Shown: positions 36,746-46,451 of the stretch, one piece after another
How the letters are laid out: every line of letters starts with the position of its first letter
Numbering within the stretch: the first letter of the stretch is position 1
Assembly: GCF_011382965.1 (NCBI RefSeq)
Contig: NZ_CP049934.1
Coordinates: 2,356,001 to 2,420,000, forward strand
DNA length: 64,000 nucleotides
DNA from: Leucobacter insecticola
GTDB lineage: Bacteria > Actinomycetota > Actinomycetes > Actinomycetales > Microbacteriaceae
Reading direction: 5' to 3'
The notes under the pieces: generated by a model
The model's database searches: none
What the model saw: the letters and a program-made list of their open reading frames with translations, nothing else
What the model was told of the DNA's origin: nothing
Position numbers and translations under genes: made by a program

Positions 36746-37647
36746 CCAGCATCGCTTCCTCACGCACCGCCGCCTCGCGGCGGCAATCCACCTGGCGGCT
36801 GGTTGTCGGCCGACTTCGCCGCAGGCCCGACGCGATCGTCGGCGCCGTCATCGTCGCGGTCTTTCTCGCGGTTGCCCTTCTCGCCCCCTGGTTGACGCCC
36901 TACAGTCCGGGAAGTGCCGAGTGGGCGGCGCTGGTATCCCCCACAGTGGTTCCGGGGCCGAGCGCGGAGCACCTCCTCGGCCTCGACAGCTTCGGATCGG
37001 ATCTTGCCACACAGTTGCTGTTCGGCGCTCGGCAATCACTGATTATTGGCCTCAGCGCCACCGCAATCGGCGTCACTCTCGGATCAGCACTCGGGATCCT
37101 CGCCGGCGGCATCGGCGGCCCAGTGGACGCGATCATCATGCGATTTGTCGACATTCTGCTCTCGATCCCGGGACTCCTGCTCGCAGTGAGCATCGCCGCA
37201 ATCATGGGAAAGAGCCCGTTTGCAATCATGATCGCCATCGGTGTGAGTCAGATCCCGATCTTCGCGAGACTCATGCGCGGGTCAATGCTTGGTGAGCGGG
37301 GGCGCGAATATGTGCTCGCGGCCAGATCGCTCGGGTTTCGCACGCGGAGCATCATCACCACGCAGATGCTGCCTAACGCGATCGGTCCGGTGATCGTGCA
37401 GGCAACTCTCGTGCTCGCCACCGCGACCATCGAGGTTGCCGCGCTCTCCTATCTCGGGCTTGGCACCGCGGATCCCACCGCGGCGGAGTGGGGGCGCATG
37501 CTCGTCAAGGCACAATCGCGACTCGAGACGGCCCCCCTGCTCGCGTTCGCGCCGGGTATCTGCATCGCCGTCACGGCGCTCGGCTTCACTCTGCTTGGCG
37601 AATCGCTCCGCGAAGCGCTCGATCCGAAAGGGAAGGCACAGCGATGA
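36742..37647 (+). CDS. Peptide ABC transporter permease, DppC/OppC type
   Basis: The 301-aa protein begins with an Arg-rich cytoplasmic segment then a helix (DAIVGAVIVAVFLAVALLAPWLTPY), followed by the DppC motif LLGLDSFGSDLATQLLFGARQSLIIGL. Its EAA loop is FARLMRGSMLGERGREYVLAARSLG. Partner of DppB-type permease 35741-36745. Start and stop overlap both neighbours by 4 nt (ATGA), so expression is translationally coupled. Confidence 0.93.
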   Translation: MTSIASSRTAASRRQSTWRLVVGRLRRRPDAIVGAVIVAVFLAVALLAPWLTPYSPGSAEWAALVSPTVVPGPSAEHLLGLDSFGSDLATQLLFGARQSLIIGLSATAIGVTLGSALGILAGGIGGPVDAIIMRFVDILLSIPGLLLAVSIAAIMGKSPFAIMIAIGVSQIPIFARLMRGSMLGERGREYVLAARSLGFRTRSIITTQMLPNAIGPVIVQATLVLATATIEVAALSYLGLGTADPTAAEWGRMLVKAQSRLETAPLLAFAPGICIAVTALGFTLLGESLREALDPKGKAQR

Positions 37648-38651
37648 CCCGAAAGGTAGGCCCAGCCCCCGTGCTGCGGGTAGAAGAGCTGCGCGTGCAA
37701 TTCGCGCAGGCCGAACGGGACAGTGAAGCGCTGCCCGCCGTTGACGGCCTCAGCTTCGCGCTCCACGTCGGTGAGGTACTCGCGATCGTTGGGGAGTCGG
37801 GATGCGGAAAATCGGCCACCGCACTCGCACTCATGGGACTTCTGCCGCGCAGCGCACAGGTGGACGGTTCCGTGCGGTTTGCTGGGACCGAGATACTCGG
37901 CGCAAACGAAAAGCAGCTGACGCAGATTCGCGGCGCCCAGATATCGATGATCTTCCAGGATCCACTCTCGGCGTTGAATCCGGTACTGACCATCGGGCTT
38001 CAACTCACGGAAGTTCTGCGAAAGCACTTGCAGTTGAACCGCAAGGACGCACGGGCACGCGCGATTGAGCTCCTCGAAGAGGTGGGGATCCCCGACCCTC
38101 AGCAGCGTTTCGGCGAGTACCCGCATCAGCTGTCTGGCGGTATGCGCCAGCGCGTCATGATCGCGATCGCGATCGCCTGCGAGCCGCAGATCCTCATCGC
38201 AGATGAGCCAACAACGGCGCTCGACACGACCATCCAAGCTCAGATTCTTGAGCTGCTCCAGCGGATCGCCGCCGAGCGCAGCATGTCGGTGATCTTGATC
38301 ACCCACGACCTCGGCGTCGTCGCTGGGATGGCCGACAGGGTGCTCGTGATGTATGGCGGTCGCGTCGTCGAGGCCGCAAGTCGGCATGATCTCTTCCGCG
38401 CCCCCATGCACCGCTACACCAACGGCCTCCTCAACTCGTTGCCGAGGCTGGACGCGGCGCAACCGCATCGACTCGACGCGATTCCCGGGTCCGCCTTTGA
38501 CCGGCAGGCGTGGGCCTCGGCGTGTGCGTTCGCGAATCGCTGCAGCTTCGCGACTACGGCCTGCCACTCCCCCGACATTCCCTTCGAAGAGCTGCGCCCG
38601 AACCACGAGGTGCGTTGCTTGCATCCCGCGAAAGGACCCAAGCACGCATGA
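37644..38651 (+). CDS. Peptide ABC transporter ATPase, DppD/OppD type
   Basis: The 335-aa ATPase has Walker [12 protein letters not shown], the Q-loop [14 protein letters not shown], the ABC signature [12 protein letters not shown], Walker [13 protein letters not shown] and the His switch LITHDLGVV. The C-terminal oligopeptide extension with cysteines ([21 protein letters not shown]) is typical of DppD/DppF-type subunits. The ATG at 37644 overlaps the dppC-like stop as ATGA; the longer frame from 37488 is inside the permease and is not used. Confidence 0.93.
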   Translation: MTRKVGPAPVLRVEELRVQFAQAERDSEALPAVDGLSFALHVGEVLAIVGESGCGKSATALALMGLLPRSAQVDGSVRFAGTEILGANEKQLTQIRGAQISMIFQDPLSALNPVLTIGLQLTEVLRKHLQLNRKDARARAIELLEEVGIPDPQQRFGEYPHQLSGGMRQRVMIAIAIACEPQILIADEPTTALDTTIQAQILELLQRIAAERSMSVILITHDLGVVAGMADRVLVMYGGRVVEAASRHDLFRAPMHRYTNGLLNSLPRLDAAQPHRLDAIPGSAFDRQAWASACAFANRCSFATTACHSPDIPFEELRPNHEVRCLHPAKGPKHA

Positions 38652-39685
38652 ATGACACCACTACCCCCGCCCTCGTTGAGGCCCGAGATCTCTCCGTTCG
38701 TTACGTGACGAGGCGAAGCGCGATCACGAATCGGCCCGTGCAACACCTCACCGGGGTGGACAGGGTCAGCCTGTCCCTCCAGCGCGGCCAGAGCTATGGA
38801 CTCGTTGGAGAATCAGGATCCGGAAAATCCACGCTCGGGCGAGCCCTGATTCGCCTGGAACAGATCGCCGAGGGCAGCGTACATTTCGACGGCCGTGACA
38901 TCACGACACTGAAGGGCGAAGCGCTTCGCCGCCTGCGCCCTCGCATGCAGATGATCTTCCAGGACCCGATGGGGAGCCTCAACCCGAGACAGAGCATCGC
39001 CACGATCCTCGGGGCCCCGCTGCGTGTACACAAGCTCGCGGGTTCCCCGAGCGAGCAGCGCCAACGCATCTCGGACACGCTCGACCTTGTTGGCCTGCCC
39101 AGCTCGGTGCTCACGCGGTACCCGCACGAGTTTTCGGGCGGGCAACGTCAGCGGATCGGGATCGCGCGCGCGGTGATCCAGCAGCCCGATTTCATCGTTG
39201 CCGACGAGCCGGTTTCCGCGCTCGACGTATCTGTGCAGGCTCAGATCGTGAACCTGCTCCAAGACATCAAGGAATCGCTGGGGCTGACATCGCTCGTTGT
39301 CGCCCACGACCTCGCGGTTGTGCGACACATCAGCGACACGGTCGGGGTGATGTACCTCGGGAGTGTGGTGGAAGAAGCACCGAGCGACGAACTCTACGCA
39401 CAACCGCTGCATCCGTACACACGCGCGCTGCTGTCTGCCGCGCCGGTGCCGGATCCAGAACTCGAAGATACCCGCGAGCGGATCGTGCTCAGCGGCGAGA
39501 TCCCCAGTCCGAGCGCCGTGCACCAGGGCTGCCGTTTTGCCTCACGCTGCCCGGTCAAGAAAAGCGAACGCTGCGACAACGAGCGACCGGAGCTTCGCCT
39601 TCTCGTTGGGAAGCACCGGGTTGCCTGCCACTGGGCGGAAGAATTCTTGCCAGACACCGTCTCTCAACTCCGAGGAGCATCATGA
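38648..39685 (+). CDS. Peptide ABC transporter ATPase, DppF/OppF type
   Basis: The 345-aa second ATPase has Walker A VGESGSGKSTLG, MIFQDPMGSLNPRQS, signature FSGGQRQRIGIA, Walker B FIVADEPVSALDVS and VVAHDLAVVRH. The Cys-containing end (GCRFASRCPVKKSERCDNERPEL) is characteristic of the family. It makes the heterodimeric motor with 37644-38651. ATG and stop overlap the flanking genes by 4 nt. Confidence 0.93.
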   Translation: MNDTTTPALVEARDLSVRYVTRRSAITNRPVQHLTGVDRVSLSLQRGQSYGLVGESGSGKSTLGRALIRLEQIAEGSVHFDGRDITTLKGEALRRLRPRMQMIFQDPMGSLNPRQSIATILGAPLRVHKLAGSPSEQRQRISDTLDLVGLPSSVLTRYPHEFSGGQRQRIGIARAVIQQPDFIVADEPVSALDVSVQAQIVNLLQDIKESLGLTSLVVAHDLAVVRHISDTVGVMYLGSVVEEAPSDELYAQPLHPYTRALLSAAPVPDPELEDTRERIVLSGEIPSPSAVHQGCRFASRCPVKKSERCDNERPELRLLVGKHRVACHWAEEFLPDTVSQLRGAS

Positions 39686-40719
39686 ACAAGACCATCCCGA
39701 CCCGCTTCAGCGGCCCCGCAGGAATCGCCGTCTCAGAGCTCGGTTTTGGATCCTGGGATACCTGGAACCGCGCCTCATTTGAGGAGGTGGTCGACAATTT
39801 GCGGTTAGCTATCGCCGCCGGGGTCACGCTCTTTGACGTCGGCATCTACGGCGATGATTTGGAGAACCCGAAGGAGAACTCCACGGATCTTGTGCTGGCA
39901 CGCGCACTCCGGGCGATCGATGTACCGCGGGATGCGTACCAGCTCGCGGCAAAGGCGTGGCTCCCGGGCGGGCACCGCGAAGTCCCCTCAATTCCCGAGC
40001 AAACGAACGCCCTGCTGCGGCGACACCGAAGCGACCATGCGGACATTTTGGTGCTGGGTGACCTCATGATGCATCTCGACGACTTTACGCCGATCCTGAG
40101 CGAGGTGCAGGAGGTTATTCGTGCGGGCAAGGCGCTGGGCTGGGCGGTCAACAATTGGTCTGCGGCGGACATCGCGCGCGCAACGGAAGCGGCCGGCACG
40201 ATCGGACTGCAGGCTCCCGAGTACGCGCAGCTCAAGTACGGTCTCACCCGGCGGTCGATCCCCGAAGGCGCCCCCTTCTCGGAGTTGTGTGAAGCGCAGG
40301 GGCTCACCATTCAGGCATCCGACACCTTCGAGGGCGGGCTCATTTTCGGGTCCACGAGTGGCTCCGCGCGCATGATCGGCGGCGATATCGGTGGTATTCA
40401 GGCCAAGATTCGGGCGTCGGTCGGGCAGCTGCGCGATGCCGCTGCCTCCCTCGGTGCCACGGTCGCGCAGCTCTCGATTGCGCTGCCGCTCACCAACCCG
40501 CACACGAGCAGCGTGCTTGTCGGCTCTCGCACCGCACAGCAGACCCGCGACAACCTCGGTGCCTTCGCGCTGCTGGAGCGGCACTCCGCGGCGGAAATTC
40601 GCGCGGTTGCTGAGGAATTCTGGTTCGACCGGGACGCAGTTTCTCCGGATGCCTCCTGGGGTACTTCAATGGACGACGACCCGGCCAGTTATGTCGTGGT
40701 GGAGAAGCCCGCCGCTTAG
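39682..40719 (+). CDS. Second aldo/keto-reductase-fold protein, non-canonical catalytic residues
   Basis: This 345-aa AKR-fold protein (FSGPAGIAVSELGFGSWDTW, FDVGIYGDD, AAKAWLPGG, LVGSRTAQQTRDNLGAFALL) is coupled to the upstream ATPase by an ATGA overlap. Asp, Tyr and Lys of the tetrad can be placed, but the strand that normally carries the catalytic His reads DILVLGDLMMH with no His at the expected place, as in the first AKR of the operon. The two proteins are only distantly alike. A role in processing or sensing the imported compound is inferred from operon membership alone. Confidence 0.84.
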   Translation: MNKTIPTRFSGPAGIAVSELGFGSWDTWNRASFEEVVDNLRLAIAAGVTLFDVGIYGDDLENPKENSTDLVLARALRAIDVPRDAYQLAAKAWLPGGHREVPSIPEQTNALLRRHRSDHADILVLGDLMMHLDDFTPILSEVQEVIRAGKALGWAVNNWSAADIARATEAAGTIGLQAPEYAQLKYGLTRRSIPEGAPFSELCEAQGLTIQASDTFEGGLIFGSTSGSARMIGGDIGGIQAKIRASVGQLRDAAASLGATVAQLSIALPLTNPHTSSVLVGSRTAQQTRDNLGAFALLERHSAAEIRAVAEEFWFDRDAVSPDASWGTSMDDDPASYVVVEKPAA

Positions 40720-40753
40720 CCACTGCGAGCTGTGGCACTCGACCCAATCACGA

Positions 40754-41149
40754 CTACGCCAGGGAGTCTCCGTCAACATAGTTCCAGCGGCCGTCTTGGT
40801 CCTTCACGAAGCGGCTGCGCTCACGCTGTTCGAATCGCCCCTGCGGGGTGCGGGCGATCGCGGTAAACGTCACCTCGCCCGCGATGTCGAAGGGACCGCC
40901 AGCGACGGTGCCTTCGATGGCGAGCCTGCGCCATTCGATTGCAGGATCAAGCTCCATTTCCGTCGGCTTCGTTGATGGATGCCAGGTATCGAGCAGGTAC
41001 TGCGCGTCGCCGAGCACGAAGGCGCAGTACCTCGAACGCATCAGCCGCTCGGCCGTTGGCGCGGCCCCACCCTCGTGCAGCGGTCCGCAACACTCGACGT
41101 AGCTTGGGCCTCGCCCGCACGGGCACGCTGCGGAGTCCCGCGCGGTCAC
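40754..41149 (-). CDS. YchJ/UPF0225 family protein with SEC-C-like zinc motif
   Basis: The 131-aa protein begins with the cysteine cluster CPCGRGPSYVECCGPLH, which resembles a SEC-C zinc-binding motif. It continues with the YchJ-type NTF2-like domain (MRSRYCAFVLGDAQYLLDTWHPST, FTAIARTPQGRFEQRERSRFVKDQDGRWNYVDGD). The function of the family is unknown. It starts with GTG overlapping the stop of the upstream DUF885 gene (GTGA), so the two are co-translated. It converges with the AKR of the transporter operon. Confidence 0.88.
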   Translation of the reverse strand: MTARDSAACPCGRGPSYVECCGPLHEGGAAPTAERLMRSRYCAFVLGDAQYLLDTWHPSTKPTEMELDPAIEWRRLAIEGTVAGGPFDIAGEVTFTAIARTPQGRFEQRERSRFVKDQDGRWNYVDGDSLA

Positions 41150-42849
41150 CCGAGTTCACCTCGCATCGCACGCTGCAGGGTGTCAAGCCGCACGCCGCCG
41201 AGCGCGAGGGCACGGCGGTGGAAGTCGCGGGCGTCGAACTCCTCGCCTCTCGCTCTGGCGTCGTGGGCGGCCTCATCGCGCAGCTGTTCCCAAATGCGCT
41301 GGCCGATCTTGTACGAGGGTGCTTGTCCGGCCCAGCCGAGATAGCGATTCACCTCGAAGCGCACATAACCGTCGTTCATGTTCACGTTCTCGCGCATGAA
41401 CTCAAGTGCGAAGTCGCCATCCCACACGCCACCGCCGTCGGGCCGCTGCTTGCCGAGGTGCACACCGATATCGAGCACCACCCGCGCCGCGCGCATGCGC
41501 TGCCCGTCGAGCATCCCGAGCCGATCGGCCGGATCCTCCAAATACCCGAGCTGTTCCATCAGCCGTTCGGCATAGAGCGCCCAGCCCTCGGCGTGCCCCG
41601 AGGTGCCCGCAAGCTGCCTGCGCCACTCATTGAGCAGGCCCCGATTGACGACGGCCTGACCGATCTGCAGGTGATGACCCGGCACGCCCTCGTGATACAC
41701 CGTGGTGAGCTCGCGCCAGGTATCAAACTCGGTGACCCCCTCGGGCACCGACCACCACATGCGACCGGGCCTTGAGAAATCATCACTCGGGCCCGTGTAG
41801 TAGATCCCACCCTCCTGGGTCGGCGCGATCATGCACTCGAGGGTGCGGATCTCGTTCGGGATCTCGAACTGGGTCTCAGCCAGTTCTCTAACTGAGCGGT
41901 CGCTCGTCTCCTGCATCCAGCGCTGCAGCGCATCGGTGCCGTGCAGCTTTCGCGCGGGATCGGCCTCAAGCAGCGCGATGGCCTCGGCAACGATCCCCGG
42001 CCCGGGTCGCCCGCCGGGCACAATCTCAGCCGCGATCCGCTGCTGTTCTTCGATCATGCGCGAGAGCTCTTCGAGACCCCACTCGTAGGTCTCGTCAAGG
42101 TCGACGCGCTCTCCAAGGAAGGCCTCGGACGCGAGTTCATAGCGATCCCGACCGAAGGCGTCGGCGGAGGGCGCGTGCGGCGCGATCTCACGGTCCAAGA
42201 AATCTGCGAGCTCTGCGTACGCTTCGGAGGCAGCGGCGGCGGCGGTCGCCAACGTCGTAGCGAGCGCCGTGGAGACGCCCGTGGCGTTCGCGGCAAAGCC
42301 GGTGAAGAATCCCGGCGCGGCGGAATCGGTGCCGGCGATCCGGCGCGACTGTGCAGATACCTCCGTCACCTGGCGGATCGCAGACACGAGCCCGCGGCTC
42401 GCCCCTTCGCTCAGCGCGGCCCGGTAGCTCCGCAGCGCTTCGGGCACTGCGGCCATCCGCTCGGCGATCACGGCCCAGTCGGCCTCGCCTTCGCTCGGCA
42501 TCAGGTCAAAGATGTCGCGAATATGCTGCGGTGGCGACTCGATGACGTTGAGGTCGCGCAGATGCTCGCCCGACCCCTGCTGCTCGAGGGAAAGCCGCAG
42601 CTCAGCCGAAAGATCGGCCTGCGTCACCGCATCGACAGCATCCTTCACCGGAGCGGCGAGCAGCGCGTCGAGGGTTTTCCGCTGGGCCGAGGCCAGCGCA
42701 TCTGCGCCGTCGGGAGAGTAATCGGGAAGTCTGCCATCGGCCTCGGTGCGACCGATATAGGTGCCGATGGTCGGTTCGTGAGAAACAAGCGTATCGACCC
42801 AGGCTTCGGCGATGCGGTCGATCTCAGTGTGCGCGCGGGATTCGGTCAT
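41146..42849 (-). CDS. DUF885 family putative metallopeptidase
   Basis: This 567-aa protein carries the DUF885 zinc motif HEGVPGHHLQIGQA (about residue 380) and the downstream Glu-bearing HAEGWALYAERLMEQLGY. These follow the gluzincin pattern HExxH plus a distal Glu. Members are cytosolic or secreted peptidases of unclear specificity. No signal peptide is present, so it should be cytosolic. A candidate leaderless -10 TAGTCT (plus-strand 42856-42861) lies 6 nt from the ATG; the GGGGGA between could also act as RBS. Confidence 0.88.
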   Translation of the reverse strand: MTESRAHTEIDRIAEAWVDTLVSHEPTIGTYIGRTEADGRLPDYSPDGADALASAQRKTLDALLAAPVKDAVDAVTQADLSAELRLSLEQQGSGEHLRDLNVIESPPQHIRDIFDLMPSEGEADWAVIAERMAAVPEALRSYRAALSEGASRGLVSAIRQVTEVSAQSRRIAGTDSAAPGFFTGFAANATGVSTALATTLATAAAAASEAYAELADFLDREIAPHAPSADAFGRDRYELASEAFLGERVDLDETYEWGLEELSRMIEEQQRIAAEIVPGGRPGPGIVAEAIALLEADPARKLHGTDALQRWMQETSDRSVRELAETQFEIPNEIRTLECMIAPTQEGGIYYTGPSDDFSRPGRMWWSVPEGVTEFDTWRELTTVYHEGVPGHHLQIGQAVVNRGLLNEWRRQLAGTSGHAEGWALYAERLMEQLGYLEDPADRLGMLDGQRMRAARVVLDIGVHLGKQRPDGGGVWDGDFALEFMRENVNMNDGYVRFEVNRYLGWAGQAPSYKIGQRIWEQLRDEAAHDARARGEEFDARDFHRRALALGGVRLDTLQRAMRGELG

Positions 42850-42966
42850 TCCCCCAGACTATCTAGGCCCCACGTACCGAGCATCACCGGCCCGCAACGA
42901 ATTCGGGATAGGATAGGCGGGACTAGTGCGCTGCACTGAAACCGTTCGTACCCGCGAGGAGACACC

Positions 42967-43197
42967 GTGAAGATCCGCACCCGCATCATGACCGCCGTGA
43001 CCGCAGCAATCGCCTCGGTGTTTGTAGCTGCTCCCGCATTTGCTTCCGGCGGCGAACTCGACAATTCTGGTTCGATGTTCTCCTCGGCTGGCCAGCCCGT
43101 TGACGTGGTCGCGATCTCCATCGTGGGTGTCGTGCTGCTTGCTGTCATCCTGATCGGGTCGACGCTCGTCGGCAACCTCTTCGAGAAGAAGAACTAG
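42967..43197 (+). CDS. Small exported membrane protein of unknown function
   Basis: The 76-aa protein starts with GTG at 42967, with GAGGAG 6 nt upstream. An N-terminal signal sequence ends at about residue 26 (VAAPAFA), a short Gly/Ser-rich outside segment follows, then one helix (VVAISIVGVVLLAVILIGSTLVG) and a basic end (FEKKN). I do not recognise a family. A strong terminator follows within 13 nt, showing this is a monocistronic unit. Confidence 0.75.
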   Translation: MKIRTRIMTAVTAAIASVFVAAPAFASGGELDNSGSMFSSAGQPVDVVAISIVGVVLLAVILIGSTLVGNLFEKKN

Positions 43198-43209
43198 CGC
43201 AGGTATTTT

Positions 43210-43255
43210 GCGGGGGTGGTGTCGGTCTCTGGTCGACACCACCCCCGCTTTCGTT
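43210..43255 (+). terminator. Rho-independent terminator after the small membrane protein gene
   Basis: Arms 43210-43224 and 43234-43248 form a perfect 15-bp GC-rich stem with a 9-nt loop, followed by TTTCGTTT. Its position right after the stop at 43197 fits termination on the plus strand. Confidence 0.85.
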
Positions 43256-43284
43256 TGTGGCGCTATGAACTTCGATCGACTGAG

Positions 43285-44812
43285 CTACTTCACCACGCGA
43301 ATCCCTGAAACCTCGGGGTCTACAGCGCCCCGCACGAAGCCGGTCGGAGATGCCGCCACCGCACGCAAGAATTCGACCGTCTCGGTGGTGATCTCTTCGC
43401 CGGGGATCAGATTCGGGATCCCGGGCGGGTACGCGGCAAGAGTATCGGCCGACACGCGCCCAATAGCGTCCACCGCCGCCACGACCTCACTCTCACCGAA
43501 GTAGGCGTCGCGCGGTCGGATTCGCAACTCACCCGGAGCCGGGAGGGCTGGGAACTCAGCAGGATTGTCAGTCCCCGCGCCGCGAAGCTCGGCGGCTTCG
43601 TCAGCCACCGCCGTCAGCGCCGCAATGAAACGGTCGACATCGGGCAGGCCGAGCGCACCGATCACGGCCACCACGCTCGTCGCGGTTGACATCTCCAGAT
43701 AGATGCTGTGCTGTTTGGTCAGCTGCCCGCGCACCCAGTGTCCGCTCTGACCGGTGCCCGACACATCGATCGGCACGCGCAGCGCATCAGTCTGCACGAT
43801 ATCGGGGAAAGCGTCGAAGCCGTCACTGATGATCGCGAACCGCGGATCCTGCCGCACGCGATCACGGAGTTCACTGGCGGCGCCGATTGCTCGGCCAATG
43901 CGCTCGGCACCCAACACGAGCGCGCGCCTGGCCACGTCGAGCGATCCCATCAGCACCGCGCTCGCGGAGGTGGAGGAGGTCATCGAGTAGGCTCGCGCGA
44001 CCAGAGGCTCAAGGCGATCGGCCAGCTCCCCCTCCCCAGATGCAGCATCGCCGACTGGGTCAGGGATCCTGCAAGTTTATGCGTGCTTGATACGACCAGG
44101 TCGGCGCCGAGCCGGGCCGGCGATTCGGGGAGCTCTGGGTGGAAGCCGAAGTGCGCGCCCCACGCCCCGTCCACGATCAGCGCAGCACCGTGAGCGTGCG
44201 CAACCTCAGCGAGTCCCGCGACATCAGCGACAGACCCAAAATAGCTCGGCGAAACCGCGTACACACTCGACACGGCCCGCCCGGCACGCGCCTCGTCCGC
44301 AAGCTTCTCATCGAGAACGGCGGGGGTCAGGCCGTGCGCGATCCCGTGCCGCTCATCAATGCTCGGCGCAATAAACGCCGGCACCAGCCCGGCGAGCAAC
44401 ATGCCGTCAGTGAAGCTCGAGTGTGAACTGCGCTGGATCAGCACCCGTTCGCCGAGCCCGCGCACCGCAATCGCGGCGGTCCGGTTCGCCTGCGACGCCC
44501 CGTTCGTCAGAAACCAACTGCGCCTGGCCCCCACGCCTCCGCGGCGAGCTGCTGCGCCTGGACCAGCGGAGAATCGGGGCCGAGATCGATCCCCTCAAGC
44601 ATCAGCGGTGCGTCCAGTTCAACAACGCGCTCACCGAAGAGCTCGGTGAGGTGCTGCGCACCATACGCCGGATCGTTCCCGTGCCCTGGAACCATCAGCG
44701 ACATGGGTGAGGATGCGGCGAAATGTACCAGCGCCTCGGCGTAGGGCGCCCGCTGCTGTGCGGCAGAAACGCTCGGATCCGCGTACGCGCCCCGCGTCTC
44801 TCGAGATTCCAT
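43285..44812 (-). CDS. Orn/Lys/Arg decarboxylase family PLP enzyme (two frame breaks)
   Basis: Three adjoining frames make one protein. The N-terminal part (from ATG 44812, MESRETRGAYADPS) has MSLMVPGHGNDP. The middle has FLTNGASQANRTA, VDGAWGAHFGFHPELP and the PLP lysine in SSTHKLAGSLTQSAMLHLG. The C-terminal part has YSMTSSTSASAVLMGSLDVARR and AYPPGIPNLIPGEEI. This is the fold-type I layout of short Orn/Lys/Arg decarboxylases (about 500 aa). Frames change at the C runs 44528-44532 and 44034-44037; one base added at each restores AEAWGARRSWF and LHLGEGELADRL. Substrate unknown. It is divergent from a LysR gene, its likely regulator. The start is uncertain (44842 is possible). Confidence 0.82.
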
Positions 44813-44929
44813 CACGTTCTCACGAATACTCTGCTGCAACATCCACCTAGAATGCCCGAGCAGGGATGCCGCCCAGAACCCCCGAAAACGCTCCCGGGAA
44901 CCATACTCCATCTTGAGCCAACGGGGTAC

Positions 44930-44941
44930 AATAACCCTATT
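44930..44941. promoter_or_regulatory. AATA-ACCC-TATT inverted repeat between decarboxylase and LysR genes
   Basis: The short AT-rich inverted repeat lies in the 156-nt gap of the divergent pair, 28 nt before the LysR GTG. LysR proteins commonly bind such sites to regulate themselves and the divergent target. Confidence 0.3.
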
Positions 44942-44968
44942 AGCTCCATACGACCTTGGGATACCGCC

Positions 44969-45881
44969 GTGATAGATCTTCGCCAACTGCAAGCACTGAG
45001 CGCCGTCGCGGCCGAGGGATCTGTTGCGCGCGCCGCAACTCGGCTCGGTTGGAGCCAACCCACCGTGGATTACCACCTGCGCAACCTTGATCGCCTCGTC
45101 GGCGCGGATCTCACCACCAGAAGCACCCGCGGCAGCAAGCTCACGACCGCGGGCGCACTGATGCTTGAGCGCGGGGACGAGATCCTGGGCCTCGCCGACC
45201 GCGCCTTGACTGACGTCAGAGATTTTTCGAAGCTCGGGCGGATCCGCCTCCGCTTCGGCACCTTCCCAACGGCAGCAGCTCGGCTGCTCCCCGGAATCGT
45301 CACCCGCACCGCCGAACTGGGCATCGAGCTTGACGCGACCCTCGAGGAACTCGCACCGCTCGTTACCCGCATCAATCAGCACACCCTCGATGCGGCGCTC
45401 GTATACGCCGCCGGCGGTTACAAGCTGCCGTTTCGCGCCGAAGTACACACCACCCACCTCTTCACAGACCCCATGCTCATCGCGCTCCCCGCGACCCACA
45501 AGGCGGTTCGACACCAGAGCTTCAACAATGACGCGCTCAACTCGCTCGCGACCGACAATTGGGTCATGGGGTCCACCCCGGGCGACACCCTCGACGATCT
45601 CGTCCGCGAGACCTTTCAAGCAGAGGGGCACCAGGTGAACGTCGCGATCCGCACCGATGACTACTCCGTGGTCCTCGGGATGGTAGCCGCGGGCATGGCC
45701 GTGGCCCTCGTGCCGAGCCTGCTCAGCAACAATCCCCCGAGGGCGTGATCCTGCGCCCCATCGAGGATCCACGTTTTGCCCGAGAACTTCTCCTCGCCGC
45801 CCCGGCCGGGCCGGGTGGCCCTCCGCGGCGGTACGCCAGCTTGCCGAGGTTGTCAGACGCTCAATTACCGCACTCGGATAG
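44969..45881 (+). CDS. LysR-family transcriptional regulator (two frame breaks near the 3' end)
   Basis: The protein starts at GTG 44969 (VIDLRQLQALSAVAAEGSVARAATRLGWSQPTVDYHLRNLDRLVG) with a typical LysR helix-turn-helix, followed by an effector domain ending at VVLGMVAAGMAVALVPSLL. As read it stops at 45746-45748. Adding one C to CCCCC at 45734-45738 continues as EGVILRPIEDPRFARELLLAAPAG; adding one C to CCC at 45819-45821 continues as SAAVRQLAEVVRRSITALG to the stop at 45879-45881. The restored length is about 304 aa, normal for LysR. The upstream extension of the frame to 44723 overlaps the decarboxylase and is not used. Confidence 0.85.
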
Positions 45882-45893
45882 TCGCGAGAATCG

Positions 45894-46451
45894 CTAACGC
45901 CCGTCCTGCTGCTCTCGCCACTGCGTGCAGGCGAGCGCCCCATCCGCGGGAAGATCCAACGCCGCGCGAGCCTCCGCAGCGGCCTTAGAAATTGTCTCGC
46001 TTCCCTCCCAGCTGTACTCAGCGAGCTCCGCCGCAGACAATTTCGCCACGCGCTCGGCCTGCGTTTGGTCAGCGATGAGCGTCTTTCGTACCTTGTCCAC
46101 GGGATCCTGCGCGGCGCTCGGCCAGATCTGGTCTTCTGAAGAGAGCTCTGCAGCCGCGGACTTGCTGGCGCTGGCGACCTCACGAAGCGCGGCCTGGAGC
46201 GCAGCAGCATCGCCCTCGCCACGCCCCAGGCCGATGCGAAGACGGTCGAGTTCAAGATCAGCCGTATCCCAGGCATCGTTCACCGCACAGACCGCATCAA
46301 GATACACCCCACCCGCCGCCGATGCCGAGAGCACCTCCGGCTCGACGGGCTCTTCGGCCTGCGAGCAGCCACTCGCGAGGAACGCGAAACCCAGCAGGAT
46401 CGCCGCGTTCCTCAGTAACCCAATCGTTTCGCGGCGCCTCAAATTTCCCAC
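45894..46451 (-). CDS. Predicted lipoprotein of unknown function
   Basis: The 185-aa protein starts with GTG. It has a basic N-region, a hydrophobic stretch and lipobox LASGC at about residue 29, then a mainly helical, Ala/Glu-rich mature part with two cysteines (DAVCAVND and ALACTQW) that could form a disulphide. No family is recognised. Candidate leaderless -10 TACGCT (plus-strand 46458-46463) is 6 nt from the start; the intervening TGGAGG is also a good RBS. Confidence 0.72.
   Translation of the reverse strand: MGNLRRRETIGLLRNAAILLGFAFLASGCSQAEEPVEPEVLSASAAGGVYLDAVCAVNDAWDTADLELDRLRIGLGRGEGDAAALQAALREVASASKSAAAELSSEDQIWPSAAQDPVDKVRKTLIADQTQAERVAKLSAAELAEYSWEGSETISKAAAEARAALDLPADGALACTQWREQQDGR

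Noticed and set aside
37449..38645. 398-codon minus-strand frame
   Set aside because: Antisense shadow of the DppC/DppD-type genes; no recognisable motif.
44843..46276. Upstream part of the 589-codon minus-strand frame that includes the decarboxylase N-terminus
   Set aside because: It is antisense to the LysR gene and lacks domain features; the decarboxylase family match begins at about 44812.
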